Origin: Collinsella sp. 4_8_47FAA
GTDB lineage: Bacteria; Actinomycetota; Coriobacteriia; Coriobacteriales; Coriobacteriaceae
Direction of reading: 5' to 3'
Assembly (NCBI RefSeq): GCF_000763055.1
Contig: NZ_KN214136.1
Location: 261,764 to 325,763 of the forward strand
Length of the DNA stretch: 64,000 bases
Shown: positions 24,251 to 32,264 of the stretch, piece after piece
How the letters are laid out: the number at the start of each line of letters is the position of its first letter
Numbering within the stretch: position 1 is the first letter of the stretch
Position numbers and translations under genes: made by a program
The notes under the pieces: model-generated
Told to the model about the DNA's origin: nothing
What the model saw: only the letters and a program-made list of their open reading frames with translations
The model's database searches: none

Positions 24251-25960
24251 ATGGGAATGTATCAGGGAGTCAACGCTTCCGAGGGCATCGGTATCGGCAC
24301 CGTCATGGTCGCCGTCGATCCCGACTTGACGTTTGAGCCGCACGAGGTTGCTGATTCGGCAGCAGAGAAGGAGCGCTATCAGTCCGCTCTTTCGGTCTTC
24401 TGCGAGAAGACCCAGGCTCAGGCCGACCACATGAAGGAGACGGTGGGCGAGGCCGAGGCCGAGATCATGAGCGGACACATTGTCCTGGCTCAGGACCCGG
24501 GCATGACCGACGCCATCAACGCCGCCATTGACGGCGGTACCTGCGCCGAGCAGGCGCTCATGGACACCTCGACCATGTTCGAGAACATGTTCCTGTCTAT
24601 GGACGACGAGATGTTCCGTCTGCGCGCGGCCGACATCGCCGACATCCGCACCGGTATTCTGGCCGAGCTGCTGGGCAAGGAGGTCGTCGACCTCTCCGTC
24701 CTGCCCGAGAACACTGTCGTTGTCGTGCACGACCTCACGCCGTCCATGACCGCAACGATCGATAAGGCCCACGTTGCCGGTATCGTCACCGAGACCGGTG
24801 GCCGCACGTCGCACTCCGCGATCATTGCGCGCGCCCTCGAGATCCCGGCTGTCCTTTCGGTTTCCAACAGCTGCACCGCGCTGCGCAACGGTATGACCGT
24901 TGTCGTCGACGGTGGCAAGGGTATCGTCGAGGCCGATCCCGACGAGGAGACGCTCGCTGCCTACACCGCTAAGGCCGAGGCCTTCGCTGCCGAGAAGGCA
25001 GCCCTCGAGGCCTTCCGTGGCAAGCCGTCCGTGACTGCCGATGGCATCAAGAAGATCATCGCCTGCAACATCGGTAACCCCGATGACGTGCCCAACGCGC
25101 TCGATCACGACGCCGAGGCCATCGGTCTGTTCCGCTCCGAGTTCCTGTTCATGGACTCTGCTGAGCTTCCTTCCGAGGAGGAGCAGTTCAACGCCTACCG
25201 TAAGGTCGCCAGCGCGCTCAAGGGTGCTCCGGTCATCATCCGCACGCTCGATGTGGGTGGCGACAAGGAGATTCCGTATCTGCACATGGTCAAGGAAGAC
25301 AACCCCTTCATGGGCTTCCGCGCCGTGCGTTACTGCCTGGCCAATCCCGACCAGTACAAGGTCCAGCTCCGCGCTCTGCTGCGCGCTAGCGCCTTCGGTG
25401 ACGTCAAGATCATGATCCCGCTCGTCACCTGCGTCGAGGAGGTCTTGGCTGTCAAGGAGCTCGTCGAGCAGTGCAAGGCCGAGCTGACCGAAGAGGGTCG
25501 AAAGTTCAACGAGAACATCGAGGTCGGCATTATGGTCGAGACGCCCGCCGCTTCGCTGCTCGCAGACCGTCTTGCCGAGGTCGCCGACTTCTTCTCCATT
25601 GGCACCAACGACCTGATCGGCTACACCATGTGCGCCGACCGTGGCAACGACACCATCTCCAACCTGTACCAGGTGTACTATCCCGCCGTGCTCCGCTCGC
25701 TCAAGAACATCATCGAGAGCGGCGTGAAGGCCGGCATCATGGTCGGTATGTGCGGCGAGGCCGCTGCCGATCCGCTGCTCGAGCCGCTGCTGATCAGCTG
25801 GGGCCTGGAGGAGTTCTCGATGAGCGCTCCGTCGATCCTGCGCGCCCGCAAGACCATCAGCCAGTGGACCAAGGCCGAGTGCGACGAGCTCGCCGAGAAG
25901 GCACTCGCCTGCAACACCGCCGCCGAGGTCAAGGCACTGCTCGAGTCCGCAGCTCGCTAA
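24251..25960 (+). CDS. ptsI: Phosphoenolpyruvate-protein phosphotransferase (Enzyme I)
   Basis: A 569-residue Enzyme I of normal length. The phospho-His is in TGGRTSHSAIIARALEIPA (about residue 190). The PEP-binding barrel shows LDVGGDKEIPYL, and FFSIGTNDLIGYT and MCGEAAADP are further signatures. It starts the PTS phosphate relay from PEP. The ATG at 24251 is preceded by GGAGAGAGGA; ATG 24257 is an alternative. fruK follows after 74 bases containing a GC-rich hairpin. Confidence 0.95.
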   Translation: MGMYQGVNASEGIGIGTVMVAVDPDLTFEPHEVADSAAEKERYQSALSVFCEKTQAQADHMKETVGEAEAEIMSGHIVLAQDPGMTDAINAAIDGGTCAEQALMDTSTMFENMFLSMDDEMFRLRAADIADIRTGILAELLGKEVVDLSVLPENTVVVVHDLTPSMTATIDKAHVAGIVTETGGRTSHSAIIARALEIPAVLSVSNSCTALRNGMTVVVDGGKGIVEADPDEETLAAYTAKAEAFAAEKAALEAFRGKPSVTADGIKKIIACNIGNPDDVPNALDHDAEAIGLFRSEFLFMDSAELPSEEEQFNAYRKVASALKGAPVIIRTLDVGGDKEIPYLHMVKEDNPFMGFRAVRYCLANPDQYKVQLRALLRASAFGDVKIMIPLVTCVEEVLAVKELVEQCKAELTEEGRKFNENIEVGIMVETPAASLLADRLAEVADFFSIGTNDLIGYTMCADRGNDTISNLYQVYYPAVLRSLKNIIESGVKAGIMVGMCGEAAADPLLEPLLISWGLEEFSMSAPSILRARKTISQWTKAECDELAEKALACNTAAEVKALLESAAR

Positions 25961-25977
25961 TTTGGTATCAGAGGTAA

Positions 25978-26007
25978 CCGCGTGGTTGGAATGGGCCGGC
26001 CACGCGG
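25978..26007 (+). other. Intercistronic hairpin between ptsI and fruK
   Basis: CCGCGTGG (25978-25985) pairs with CCACGCGG (26000-26007) over 14 bases. No T-tract follows, so it is more likely an mRNA processing or stability structure than a terminator. Confidence 0.5.
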
Positions 26008-26034
26008 CCCTCACATATACAGGGGGTACTGTAA

Positions 26035-26967
26035 ATGTTCTACACGCTAACCGCTAACCCGGCTGTCGACATGACGGTTTCGAGCTCTCCGCTCGAGCCC
26101 GACGAGAACGTCCGCACCGGTTCGGCCAGCTACACGGCTAACGGCAAGGGCCTCGACGTGTCCTTCGCCTTTAAGAAGATGGGCGTCGACACCGTCGCGC
26201 TCGGCTTCTTCGCTGGCTTCACGGGCAAGTTCATCGTCGAGGAGGTCATGAACCTGGGTTGCCTCTGCCGCCCGGTCTGGACCGACGGTATCACGCGCAT
26301 TAACACCTACGTCAACGATGGCCAGCACGAGTACGGCATCCTGAACCCCGGCGCCCCGATCACGCCGCAGCACCAGGAGGAGCTCTACAACATCCTGGAC
26401 ACCGCGGGCGATCTCGAGTGCCTGATCGTCTCCGGCTCCGTGCCTCCCAAAGCTACGCCCGACTTCCTGGCTCAGGTCATGGAGCACGCTCAGGCTCGTG
26501 GCGCTGACGTCGTCCTGGACCTGTCCTCCGACAAGCTCAAGGAGCTCGCTCACAAGAAGCCGCTGCTCATCAAGCCGAACCATCACGAGATGAAGGCCAT
26601 CTTCGGCGTGCCGGTCGACACCGACGACGAGGTTCGTGTCGCCATGAAGATGGCTCACGACGCTGGCGTTCAGAACGTGCTGCTCACCCGTGGTAGCCGC
26701 GGCGACGCTTACTTCTCCAACGGCGAGGACATCTGGTACGCCAAGCGTGAGTTCAACATCAAGCTGGTCTCTTCCGTCTGCGCCGGCGACTGCACCCTCG
26801 CTGCGTTCCTGCACAAGTGGTACAGGGATCGCGACAACGTCGAGGAGGCCATGAAGCTCGCTATGGCCACCGGCGCCAACGTTGCCGAGTCCGTCGGCAT
26901 TGGTGACTTCGGTCACGTCGACGAGTACAGCAAGCGCGTTGCTGTCCGCAAGCTCGATCGTCAGTAA
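26035..26967 (+). CDS. fruK: 1-phosphofructokinase (PfkB family)
   Basis: A 310-residue PfkB-type kinase of the tagatose-6-P/1-phosphofructokinase group. It has TLTANPAVD at the N-terminus, GSVPPKATPD in the middle and the anion-hole motif CAGDCTLAAF near residue 250, where the catalytic Asp sits. It phosphorylates fructose-1-phosphate from the PTS. AGGGGGT precedes the ATG. It differs from the second copy at 27157 in many positions. A terminator follows. Confidence 0.9.
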   Translation: MFYTLTANPAVDMTVSSSPLEPDENVRTGSASYTANGKGLDVSFAFKKMGVDTVALGFFAGFTGKFIVEEVMNLGCLCRPVWTDGITRINTYVNDGQHEYGILNPGAPITPQHQEELYNILDTAGDLECLIVSGSVPPKATPDFLAQVMEHAQARGADVVLDLSSDKLKELAHKKPLLIKPNHHEMKAIFGVPVDTDDEVRVAMKMAHDAGVQNVLLTRGSRGDAYFSNGEDIWYAKREFNIKLVSSVCAGDCTLAAFLHKWYRDRDNVEEAMKLAMATGANVAESVGIGDFGHVDEYSKRVAVRKLDRQ

Positions 26968-26995
26968 TCGAAACGCGACATATTCGTGCGCATGC

Positions 26996-27027
26996 GGCGC
27001 CCCGGTTTCGGCCGGGGCGCCTTTTTT
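26996..27027 (+). terminator. Rho-independent terminator after fruK
   Basis: GGCGCCCCGG (26996-27005) pairs with CCGGGGCGCC (27012-27021) over 6 bases, followed by TTTTTT. Confidence 0.92.
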
Positions 27028-27116
27028 GTTCCGCCATGGGGGAGAGGTGTCCTGCCGTACTTCATCGCTTCCACACCGTTCACCGAGTTGTCCTAGCCTT
27101 TTACCGATGCGTGGAA

Positions 27117-27122
27117 TATACT
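27117..27122 (+). promoter_or_regulatory. Possible -10 box for the second 1-phosphofructokinase gene
   Basis: TATACT lies 35 bases before the start codon and downstream of the fruK terminator, so the second kinase gene probably has its own promoter. No clear -35 box is seen. Confidence 0.4.
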
Positions 27123-27156
27123 TTCATTAACACGTTGCTTCGTGAAAGGAACATTC

Positions 27157-28089
27157 ATGATTTACACGCTCACTGCTAATCCCGCCATTGATTACAACAT
27201 CGCCTGCGACGGCCTTACTGCCAATACCGTCACGCGTACCCGCAATGCCGTCTACACGCCCAACGGCAAAGGCCTCAACGTCTCGTTTACGCTTGACCAC
27301 TATGGTGTCGACACCACGATCCTGGGTTTCTTCGCCGGCTTCTCGGGTGAGTTTATCGTTAAGGGCGCCGAGGCCCTGGGCGTGCCCGTCAAGCCTGTGT
27401 GGACCGACGGCATCACGCGCGTCAACGTGTTCCTTAATGCCGGCCCCGACACTGAGTACAACATGGTCAACGCTGGTGCCGCCATCAACGAGGCCAATGA
27501 GCAGGAGATGTTTGAGCTCATCGATTCGCTCGATGACATGACCTGCCTGGTTATCAGCGGCTCGCTGCCTCCCAACACTTCCGAGGGCTTCCTGGCCGAG
27601 GTCCTGCGCCGCGTCAAGGCCAAGGGGGCCGAGTTCGTCCTCGACATCTCGAGCCATCAGCTGGCAGACCTTATTGCCATGGAGCCGCTGCTGATCAAGC
27701 CCAATGACGACGAGCTGCTCGACATCTTTGGCATTAAGGTGAGCGGTGGCGACGACGAGTCCGTCAAGGGCGCGATGGCCGAGCTGCACGCCAAGGGCGC
27801 CAAGAATGTACTGCTGACCCTTGGTGGCGATGGCGCGTATTTCTCCAACGGCGAGCACATCTGGTTTGCCAACCGCACCTTTGAGGTCAAGCTGCTGTCG
27901 ACCGTCTGCGCCGGCGATTCCTCGCTCGCTGCCTTCCTGTCCGTGTGGCACGACGCTCCCGAGCGCGTCGAGGACGCCCTGCGCCTTTCGATGGCCACTG
28001 GCGCCAACGTGGTCGAGTGCCCCGGTCTGGGGGATTTTGCCAAGGTGGACGAATATAAGAAGCACATCGAGGTTCGCCAGGTCTGCTAG
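27157..28089 (+). CDS. Second 1-phosphofructokinase-like PfkB kinase
   Basis: A 310-residue paralogue of the preceding kinase and exactly the same length. It keeps TLTANPAID, GSLPPNTSEG and the catalytic CAGDSSLAAF motif. The two proteins can be aligned over their whole length but are clearly diverged. It has its own ribosome site (GAAAGGA, 27143-27149) and lies beyond a terminator. It may use another phosphosugar, for example tagatose-6-phosphate, or be expressed under other conditions. A terminator follows at 28113. Confidence 0.85.
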   Translation: MIYTLTANPAIDYNIACDGLTANTVTRTRNAVYTPNGKGLNVSFTLDHYGVDTTILGFFAGFSGEFIVKGAEALGVPVKPVWTDGITRVNVFLNAGPDTEYNMVNAGAAINEANEQEMFELIDSLDDMTCLVISGSLPPNTSEGFLAEVLRRVKAKGAEFVLDISSHQLADLIAMEPLLIKPNDDELLDIFGIKVSGGDDESVKGAMAELHAKGAKNVLLTLGGDGAYFSNGEHIWFANRTFEVKLLSTVCAGDSSLAAFLSVWHDAPERVEDALRLSMATGANVVECPGLGDFAKVDEYKKHIEVRQVC

Positions 28090-28112
28090 CCGCATCGATA
28101 CATCGTTGCCGA

Positions 28113-28147
28113 ACACCCGCTTTGGATTACCAAGGCGGGTGTTTTTT
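28113..28147 (+). terminator. Rho-independent terminator after the second kinase gene
   Basis: ACACCCGC (28113-28120) pairs with GCGGGTGT (28135-28142), with further pairing inside, followed by TTTTT. Confidence 0.9.
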
Positions 28148-28284
28148 GCGCGCTGAACATATGTGGTGTCTGCTGTCTCGTTTTATCGAATCGACGACGC
28201 GATTGCGTGTGCGCGCTTTCTCGTTTCTTGTTAGACTTCTTGAGAACCATCGATTAACGCTCACAAGTGCAGGAGGCCATAGGC

Positions 28285-29679
28285 ATGTGCAATGTTTCGC
28301 TCAACGGTACTCAACCGTCCGATGCGTCCCTGCGCGTCCTGCGCGCGCTTGAGGCGGCTGGTCTTGAGGCTTGGTACGTGGGCGGTTGGGTGCGCGACGC
28401 CCTGATGGGGTACCCCAGCCACGATGTTGATATGTGCTGTAGCGGCCTGTGGCAGGAGTCCAAAGCGGCGCTCGAGGCCGCCGGCATCGCGGTTGTGGAG
28501 TCGGGCATTAAATTTGGCGGAATCACGGCTATTTCCGATGGCGAGCGTATCGAGGTCACCACGTACCGTCTGGATGGCTTTTACACCGATGGTCGCCATC
28601 CCCAGAGTGTGGAGCGTGCCGCCTCGCTCGAGGACGATCTGGCGCGCCGCGACTTTACCGTCAATGCCATGGCCTGGCATCCCGAGCGCGGGCTTGTCGA
28701 CCGCTACGACGGCCAGGGTGACTTGGAGCGCAAGCTGATTCGCGCTGTCGGCGATCCCAAGCGTCGCTTTAACGAGGACGCCCTGCGCATGCTGCGTGCG
28801 GTGCGCTTTGCCTGCCGTCTGGACTTTATGATTGAGCCCGAGACCAAGCGTGCGCTTGCCGAGTGCGCGCCGCTGCTCGAAGCCGTGGCGCGTGAGCGTG
28901 TGGGTATTGAGCTCGAGGGCATTCTTTCGACCGGTCATGGGGGAGACGCGATGCTCCGCTATCCCGAGCTCATCTGCGCCGCCGTGCCCGAGTTGGCAGC
29001 GGGTCGCGGGTTTGATCAGCGCAGTGTCTATCATGCGTTTAACGTCTACGTGCATATCGCCCGTGTGCTGACGGTGGCGGGGGAGCTCGCGCTGTGTGAC
29101 GGCGTCGCGCCCTCGTCGAGCCTTATGTGGGCGGCGTTTTTGCACGATGTGTCCAAGCCCGAGTGCTTCACGGTCGATCACGCCGGCAGCGGACACTTCT
29201 ACGGTCATCCCGAGCTCGGCGCCAAGAAGGCGCGCGTCATTATGGATCGCCTGGCCCTCTCGCACGACTTGGTGCGCGACGTGTGCCTGCTCATCAAATA
29301 CCATGACAAGCCGCTGCGCCCCGAGCGCTCCTGCCTGCTCAATATGATGCGCGCGCTTTCGGGTGAGGGCGTCGACACGGCCCGCCTGATTGACGAGCTC
29401 ATGGACCTTAAGCGTGCCGACACACTTGGCAAGGCCCCGTCGTGCTTCTATTATGTTGAGACGATTGAGGAGATGCGCGCGCTGGCGCACGAGCTGCTGA
29501 AGGCAGGGGAGCCCTATACGCTCAAGATGCTCGCCATCAACGGCGGCGACCTGATCCGTGCCGGAGTCAAGCCCGGGCCGGAACTGGGTCAGCTTCTCAA
29601 CTCCGCCCTCGACGCCGTGATCGAAGACGATATTCCCAACGAGCGCGAAGCTCTTTTGGTTCATCTCAACTTGAATTAG
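28285..29679 (+). CDS. cca: CCA tRNA nucleotidyltransferase with HD domain
   Basis: A 464-residue class II nucleotidyltransferase. The active site is YVGGWVRDALMG followed by SHDVDMCC (two Asp), with RRDFTVNAMAWHP downstream. A C-terminal HD domain has HDVSKPE and a later His/Asp pair. It adds or repairs the 3' CCA of tRNAs. The ATG at 28285 follows AGGAGG with 8-base spacing; the GTG at 28267 overlaps that ribosome site. The two tRNA-Glu genes lie just downstream, although both encode CCA. Confidence 0.9.
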   Translation: MCNVSLNGTQPSDASLRVLRALEAAGLEAWYVGGWVRDALMGYPSHDVDMCCSGLWQESKAALEAAGIAVVESGIKFGGITAISDGERIEVTTYRLDGFYTDGRHPQSVERAASLEDDLARRDFTVNAMAWHPERGLVDRYDGQGDLERKLIRAVGDPKRRFNEDALRMLRAVRFACRLDFMIEPETKRALAECAPLLEAVARERVGIELEGILSTGHGGDAMLRYPELICAAVPELAAGRGFDQRSVYHAFNVYVHIARVLTVAGELALCDGVAPSSSLMWAAFLHDVSKPECFTVDHAGSGHFYGHPELGAKKARVIMDRLALSHDLVRDVCLLIKYHDKPLRPERSCLLNMMRALSGEGVDTARLIDELMDLKRADTLGKAPSCFYYVETIEEMRALAHELLKAGEPYTLKMLAINGGDLIRAGVKPGPELGQLLNSALDAVIEDDIPNEREALLVHLNLN

Positions 29680-29709
29680 CTACCAAGTTTACCTGCGTAT
29701 TCCATAACC

Positions 29710-29732
29710 TGCCGACAATTTTTCGGCAATTT
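29710..29732 (+). terminator. Weak hairpin after cca
   Basis: TGCCGA (29710-29715) pairs with TCGGCA (29723-29728), followed by ATTT. A weak terminator. Confidence 0.4.
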
Positions 29733-29743
29733 GGAATTTCTTC

Positions 29744-29772
29744 TTGCGCTGACGTTTTTTGTCCCGTAATAT
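29744..29772 (+). promoter_or_regulatory. Promoter of the tRNA-Glu pair
   Basis: TTGCGC (29744-29749) and TAATAT (29767-29772) are spaced by 17 bases and lie about 35 bases before the first tRNA. Confidence 0.65.
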
Positions 29773-29806
29773 ATTTCCTCGCAGCACGGCAGTGCAGATG
29801 TCATGT

Positions 29807-29883
29807 GGCCCGTTCGTCTAGCGGTTTAGGACGCCGCCCTCTCAAGGCGGAGATCACCAGTTCGAATCTGGTACGGGCTACCA
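29807..29883 (+). tRNA. tRNA-Glu (CUC), copy 1
   Basis: A full cloverleaf. The acceptor GGCCCGT pairs with ACGGGCT (one G-U pair), the anticodon stem CCGCC/GGCGG holds loop CTCTCAA with anticodon CTC, and the T arm is ACCAG/CTGGT around TTCGAAT. CCA is encoded. Confidence 0.96.
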
Positions 29884-29905
29884 CTTCTTTTCTGCTGAGG
29901 CTTAT

Positions 29906-29982
29906 GGCCCGTTCGTCTAGCGGTTTAGGACGCCGCCCTCTCAAGGCGGAGATCACCAGTTCGAATCTGGTACGGGCTACCA
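29906..29982 (+). tRNA. tRNA-Glu (CUC), copy 2
   Basis: Identical over all 77 bases to the copy 22 bases upstream, including encoded CCA. The spacer is unrelated to the tRNA. The two share a promoter and the terminator at 29992. Confidence 0.96.
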
Positions 29983-29991
29983 CGCATCTGA

Positions 29992-30026
29992 TACCCGGAC
30001 TTCCTATGGAAGGCCGGGTTTTTTTA
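29992..30026 (+). terminator. Terminator after the tRNA-Glu genes
   Basis: CCCGG (29994-29998) and CCGGG (30014-30018), with inner TTCC/GGAA pairing, are followed by seven T. Confidence 0.88.
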
Positions 30027-30133
30027 TTTTCAAACAACCGTCTGCAATTCCCGTTTGAACCAGAGCTTTGCGTTCTGCCTATGGCCCTTACGGGTACAAT
30101 ATCCAAGATATTTTGACTGTTAGAAGGAGCCTC

Positions 30134-31441
30134 ATGACGGAGTCCTCTCAGCATACGTCTAAGCCCCAGGTCGAGGTTGAGGCCTCGGGCGGAGATGACA
30201 ATAAGAGCGCACGCCGCGGCGCCATCTTTATCGGCGTCGTGCTGGTAGGTTATATCGTCTATCTGGTGGTAACCGGGCAGATGGGGCAGTTCTGGGCCGC
30301 TATGTCGAGCGTCCAGGCGTCATGGCTCGTTGTCGCGTGTCTTTGCATGTTCATGTACCTGTTCTTTGGCATTGTGGCCTATGCGATCGCCGTCTGGCTC
30401 GATCCCAATTCGCCCGTCGGCATCCGCGACCTGATCTCGGTCGAGGCGAGTGGCATCTTCTTTGGTAACCTGACGCCCATGATGATGGGCTCCACCCCGG
30501 CTCAAATCTATCGCCTGACCAAGGCCGGCCAAAACGTGGGCGAGGCCGGCGCCACGCAATTCACGCGTTTTATCGTGTACCAGTTTGGCCTGGTCGCCTG
30601 GGGCGCTATCCTGCTGCTCGCCCGTATGCCGTTTTTTGCCGAACGCTACGGCGACATGACGCTGCTGTGCGTCTTTAGCTTTGGTGGACACTGCTGCATC
30701 TTGCTTGGCATCTTCGCCGTCGCGCTCATGCCTAAGACCGTCACGCGCGTCGCCCATTGCATCATCAATTGGCTCGAGCGCATTGGTGTCTCGGCCACTA
30801 AGATCGAGGGTTGGCGCACGTTTGTCGATGGCGAGATCTACTCCTTCTCCGAGAAGTTCAAGCTTTCGGCCGGACATTTTTCTTCCATGCTGCTCACCGT
30901 GTTTATCACCATGCTGCAGCTCGCGTTTTTCTATCTGGTTCCGTATTTCCTGATGCTTGCCTTTGGCCACCACGAGGTCGACTTTTTCTCGGTCATGGCC
31001 GCGAGCGCCTTTGTCCAGCTGTTAAGCTCTGCGGTTCCCTTGCCCGGTGGAACTGGTGGCGCTGAGGGCGGCTTTGCATTGTTCTTGGGTCATTTCTTCG
31101 GTTCGGCTTCGACCGCCGGCTATCTGCTGTGGCGTCTCATTACGTTTATTGCGCCTACCATTTTGGCTGCGCCCCTGCTGGGACTTAAGAGCGCCCACAA
31201 CGAGAGCATCCATGCGCGCTGGGATCGCGTGATGCGCAAGCTCGGCCGCACGCCTCAGACGCCCTCTGCGCCCACTAAGCCGCACCCCACGAATGCTGTT
31301 ACCGTTGATCCCAAGAAGCACGCTCAGAAGGCTTCTGGGACCGCAAAGCCGGCTCATAAGGCCTATGTGCGTCAGACAGGAGACGGTATTCGCGTATCTC
31401 CGTCGGCACTCAATAAGAAGAAGCACCCTAAGTCGCAGTAG
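30134..31441 (+). CDS. Lysylphosphatidylglycerol synthase-like/UPF0104 membrane protein
   Basis: A 435-residue polytopic membrane protein matching the flippase-like membrane domain of MprF/UPF0104 proteins: about eight hydrophobic segments, the GNLTPMMMGSTPAQIYRL block and PLPGGTGGAEGGFA near the C-terminal end of the membrane part. The catalytic lysyl-transferase domain of full MprF is absent. A basic, Lys/Ala/Pro-rich tail of about 70 residues follows. Lipid translocation is the likely role but unproven. AGAAGGAGC precedes the ATG. Confidence 0.8.
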   Translation: MTESSQHTSKPQVEVEASGGDDNKSARRGAIFIGVVLVGYIVYLVVTGQMGQFWAAMSSVQASWLVVACLCMFMYLFFGIVAYAIAVWLDPNSPVGIRDLISVEASGIFFGNLTPMMMGSTPAQIYRLTKAGQNVGEAGATQFTRFIVYQFGLVAWGAILLLARMPFFAERYGDMTLLCVFSFGGHCCILLGIFAVALMPKTVTRVAHCIINWLERIGVSATKIEGWRTFVDGEIYSFSEKFKLSAGHFSSMLLTVFITMLQLAFFYLVPYFLMLAFGHHEVDFFSVMAASAFVQLLSSAVPLPGGTGGAEGGFALFLGHFFGSASTAGYLLWRLITFIAPTILAAPLLGLKSAHNESIHARWDRVMRKLGRTPQTPSAPTKPHPTNAVTVDPKKHAQKASGTAKPAHKAYVRQTGDGIRVSPSALNKKKHPKSQ

Positions 31442-31490
31442 GGCAGTCGTGCGTTCTTCATGATGCGAGGCATATTTGTGCTGTATGGGG

Positions 31491-31514
31491 GATAATCCTC
31501 TTACGTAGATTATC
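31491..31514. promoter_or_regulatory. Candidate operator upstream of the TetR gene
   Basis: GATAATC (31491-31497) and GATTATC (31508-31514) form a 7-bp inverted repeat over 10 bases, 44 bases before the TetR start. The size fits a TetR-type autoregulatory site. GATAAT may also serve as a -10 box. Confidence 0.4.
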
Positions 31515-31557
31515 TCTCATCTGTTGATGAATGCTCGCATATCGAAGGGACACGCCC

Positions 31558-32169
31558 ATGGCAACCAGCAAACCGCGTCTTGATCGTCGCATCGTTCGCA
31601 GCCGTAATGCCATCCTTTCGGCTTTCGAGCGCCTGCTCATGGAAAAGCCGCTGGCAGACATTACGGTGAGTGCCATCGCGCGCGAGGCCAATGTCGACCG
31701 CAAGACCTTTTACGTTCACTTTGGTACGGTTGACGGCCTGCTCGATGCCATTGCCGTCGATGTGGTGGAGATGATTGTCGACTCAGTCGAGAAAACGCTT
31801 GCTTCCATGGACGGCGACACCAACGAGCGCGCCCTGAGCGCGGCGGCGACCTTCTTTAAAACCGTTAACGAGGCACTGTGCAACAACTTGGTGCTCAATC
31901 GTCAGCTGATCGAGAATATTCCGCTCGATGATTTCATGGCTCGTCTTCGTGCGCCGCTCGAGCACGAGATTGCCGAGCGAGATCTGCTGCCCCAAGGTCT
32001 CAAGGACGAAATGTTCGACTACTATCTGGCGTTTTTGCTGTCGGGTATTATCGGTATCTATCGCACGTGGGCGCTGTCTGACGGCTCGGTTCCTATCGAG
32101 CGCGTCTCTGAGGTCGCCAACGATCTGACTCTCAATGGTCTGTCGAGTCTGGAATCTCGCTTGGATTAG
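31558..32169 (+). CDS. TetR/AcrR family transcriptional regulator
   Basis: A 203-residue regulator. The N-terminal HTH is visible as ILSAFERLLMEKPLADITV followed by AIAREANVDRKTFYVHFG. The C-terminal ligand domain is variable, as is usual. The ATG at 31558 follows GAAGGGA. The gene lies at the left edge of the cobalamin island and is the last gene with host-like base use, so it need not control the island. Confidence 0.85.
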   Translation: MATSKPRLDRRIVRSRNAILSAFERLLMEKPLADITVSAIAREANVDRKTFYVHFGTVDGLLDAIAVDVVEMIVDSVEKTLASMDGDTNERALSAAATFFKTVNEALCNNLVLNRQLIENIPLDDFMARLRAPLEHEIAERDLLPQGLKDEMFDYYLAFLLSGIIGIYRTWALSDGSVPIERVSEVANDLTLNGLSSLESRLD

Positions 32170-32171
32170 GC

Positions 32172-32258
32172 CTAGTTGGGCTCGTCGGCGTGGAAATTCC
32201 TGTTCCTGAGGTTCTCCGGCGCCTTGGAGACCTTGCCGGCGTAGGAGCTGTAGCCTGA
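32172..32258 (-). pseudogene. Fragment of an IS3-type OrfB transposase at the island's left edge
   Basis: On the minus strand this stretch encodes GYSSYAGKVSKAPENL and then RNRNFHADEPN before a stop. That matches the segment of IS3/IS150-group transposases just before the conserved N(E/Q)KWxTDxTEF block. Only about 28 codons remain, with no start codon or rest of the gene. It lies 2 bases from the TetR stop and just outside BtuD. Confidence 0.6.
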
Positions 32259-32264
32259 GGATCC

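Noticed and set aside
24230-26014. Open frame of 594 codons on the minus strand opposite ptsI
   Set aside because: Shadow of ptsI caused by high G+C codon use; no family motifs, while ptsI on the plus strand is unmistakable.
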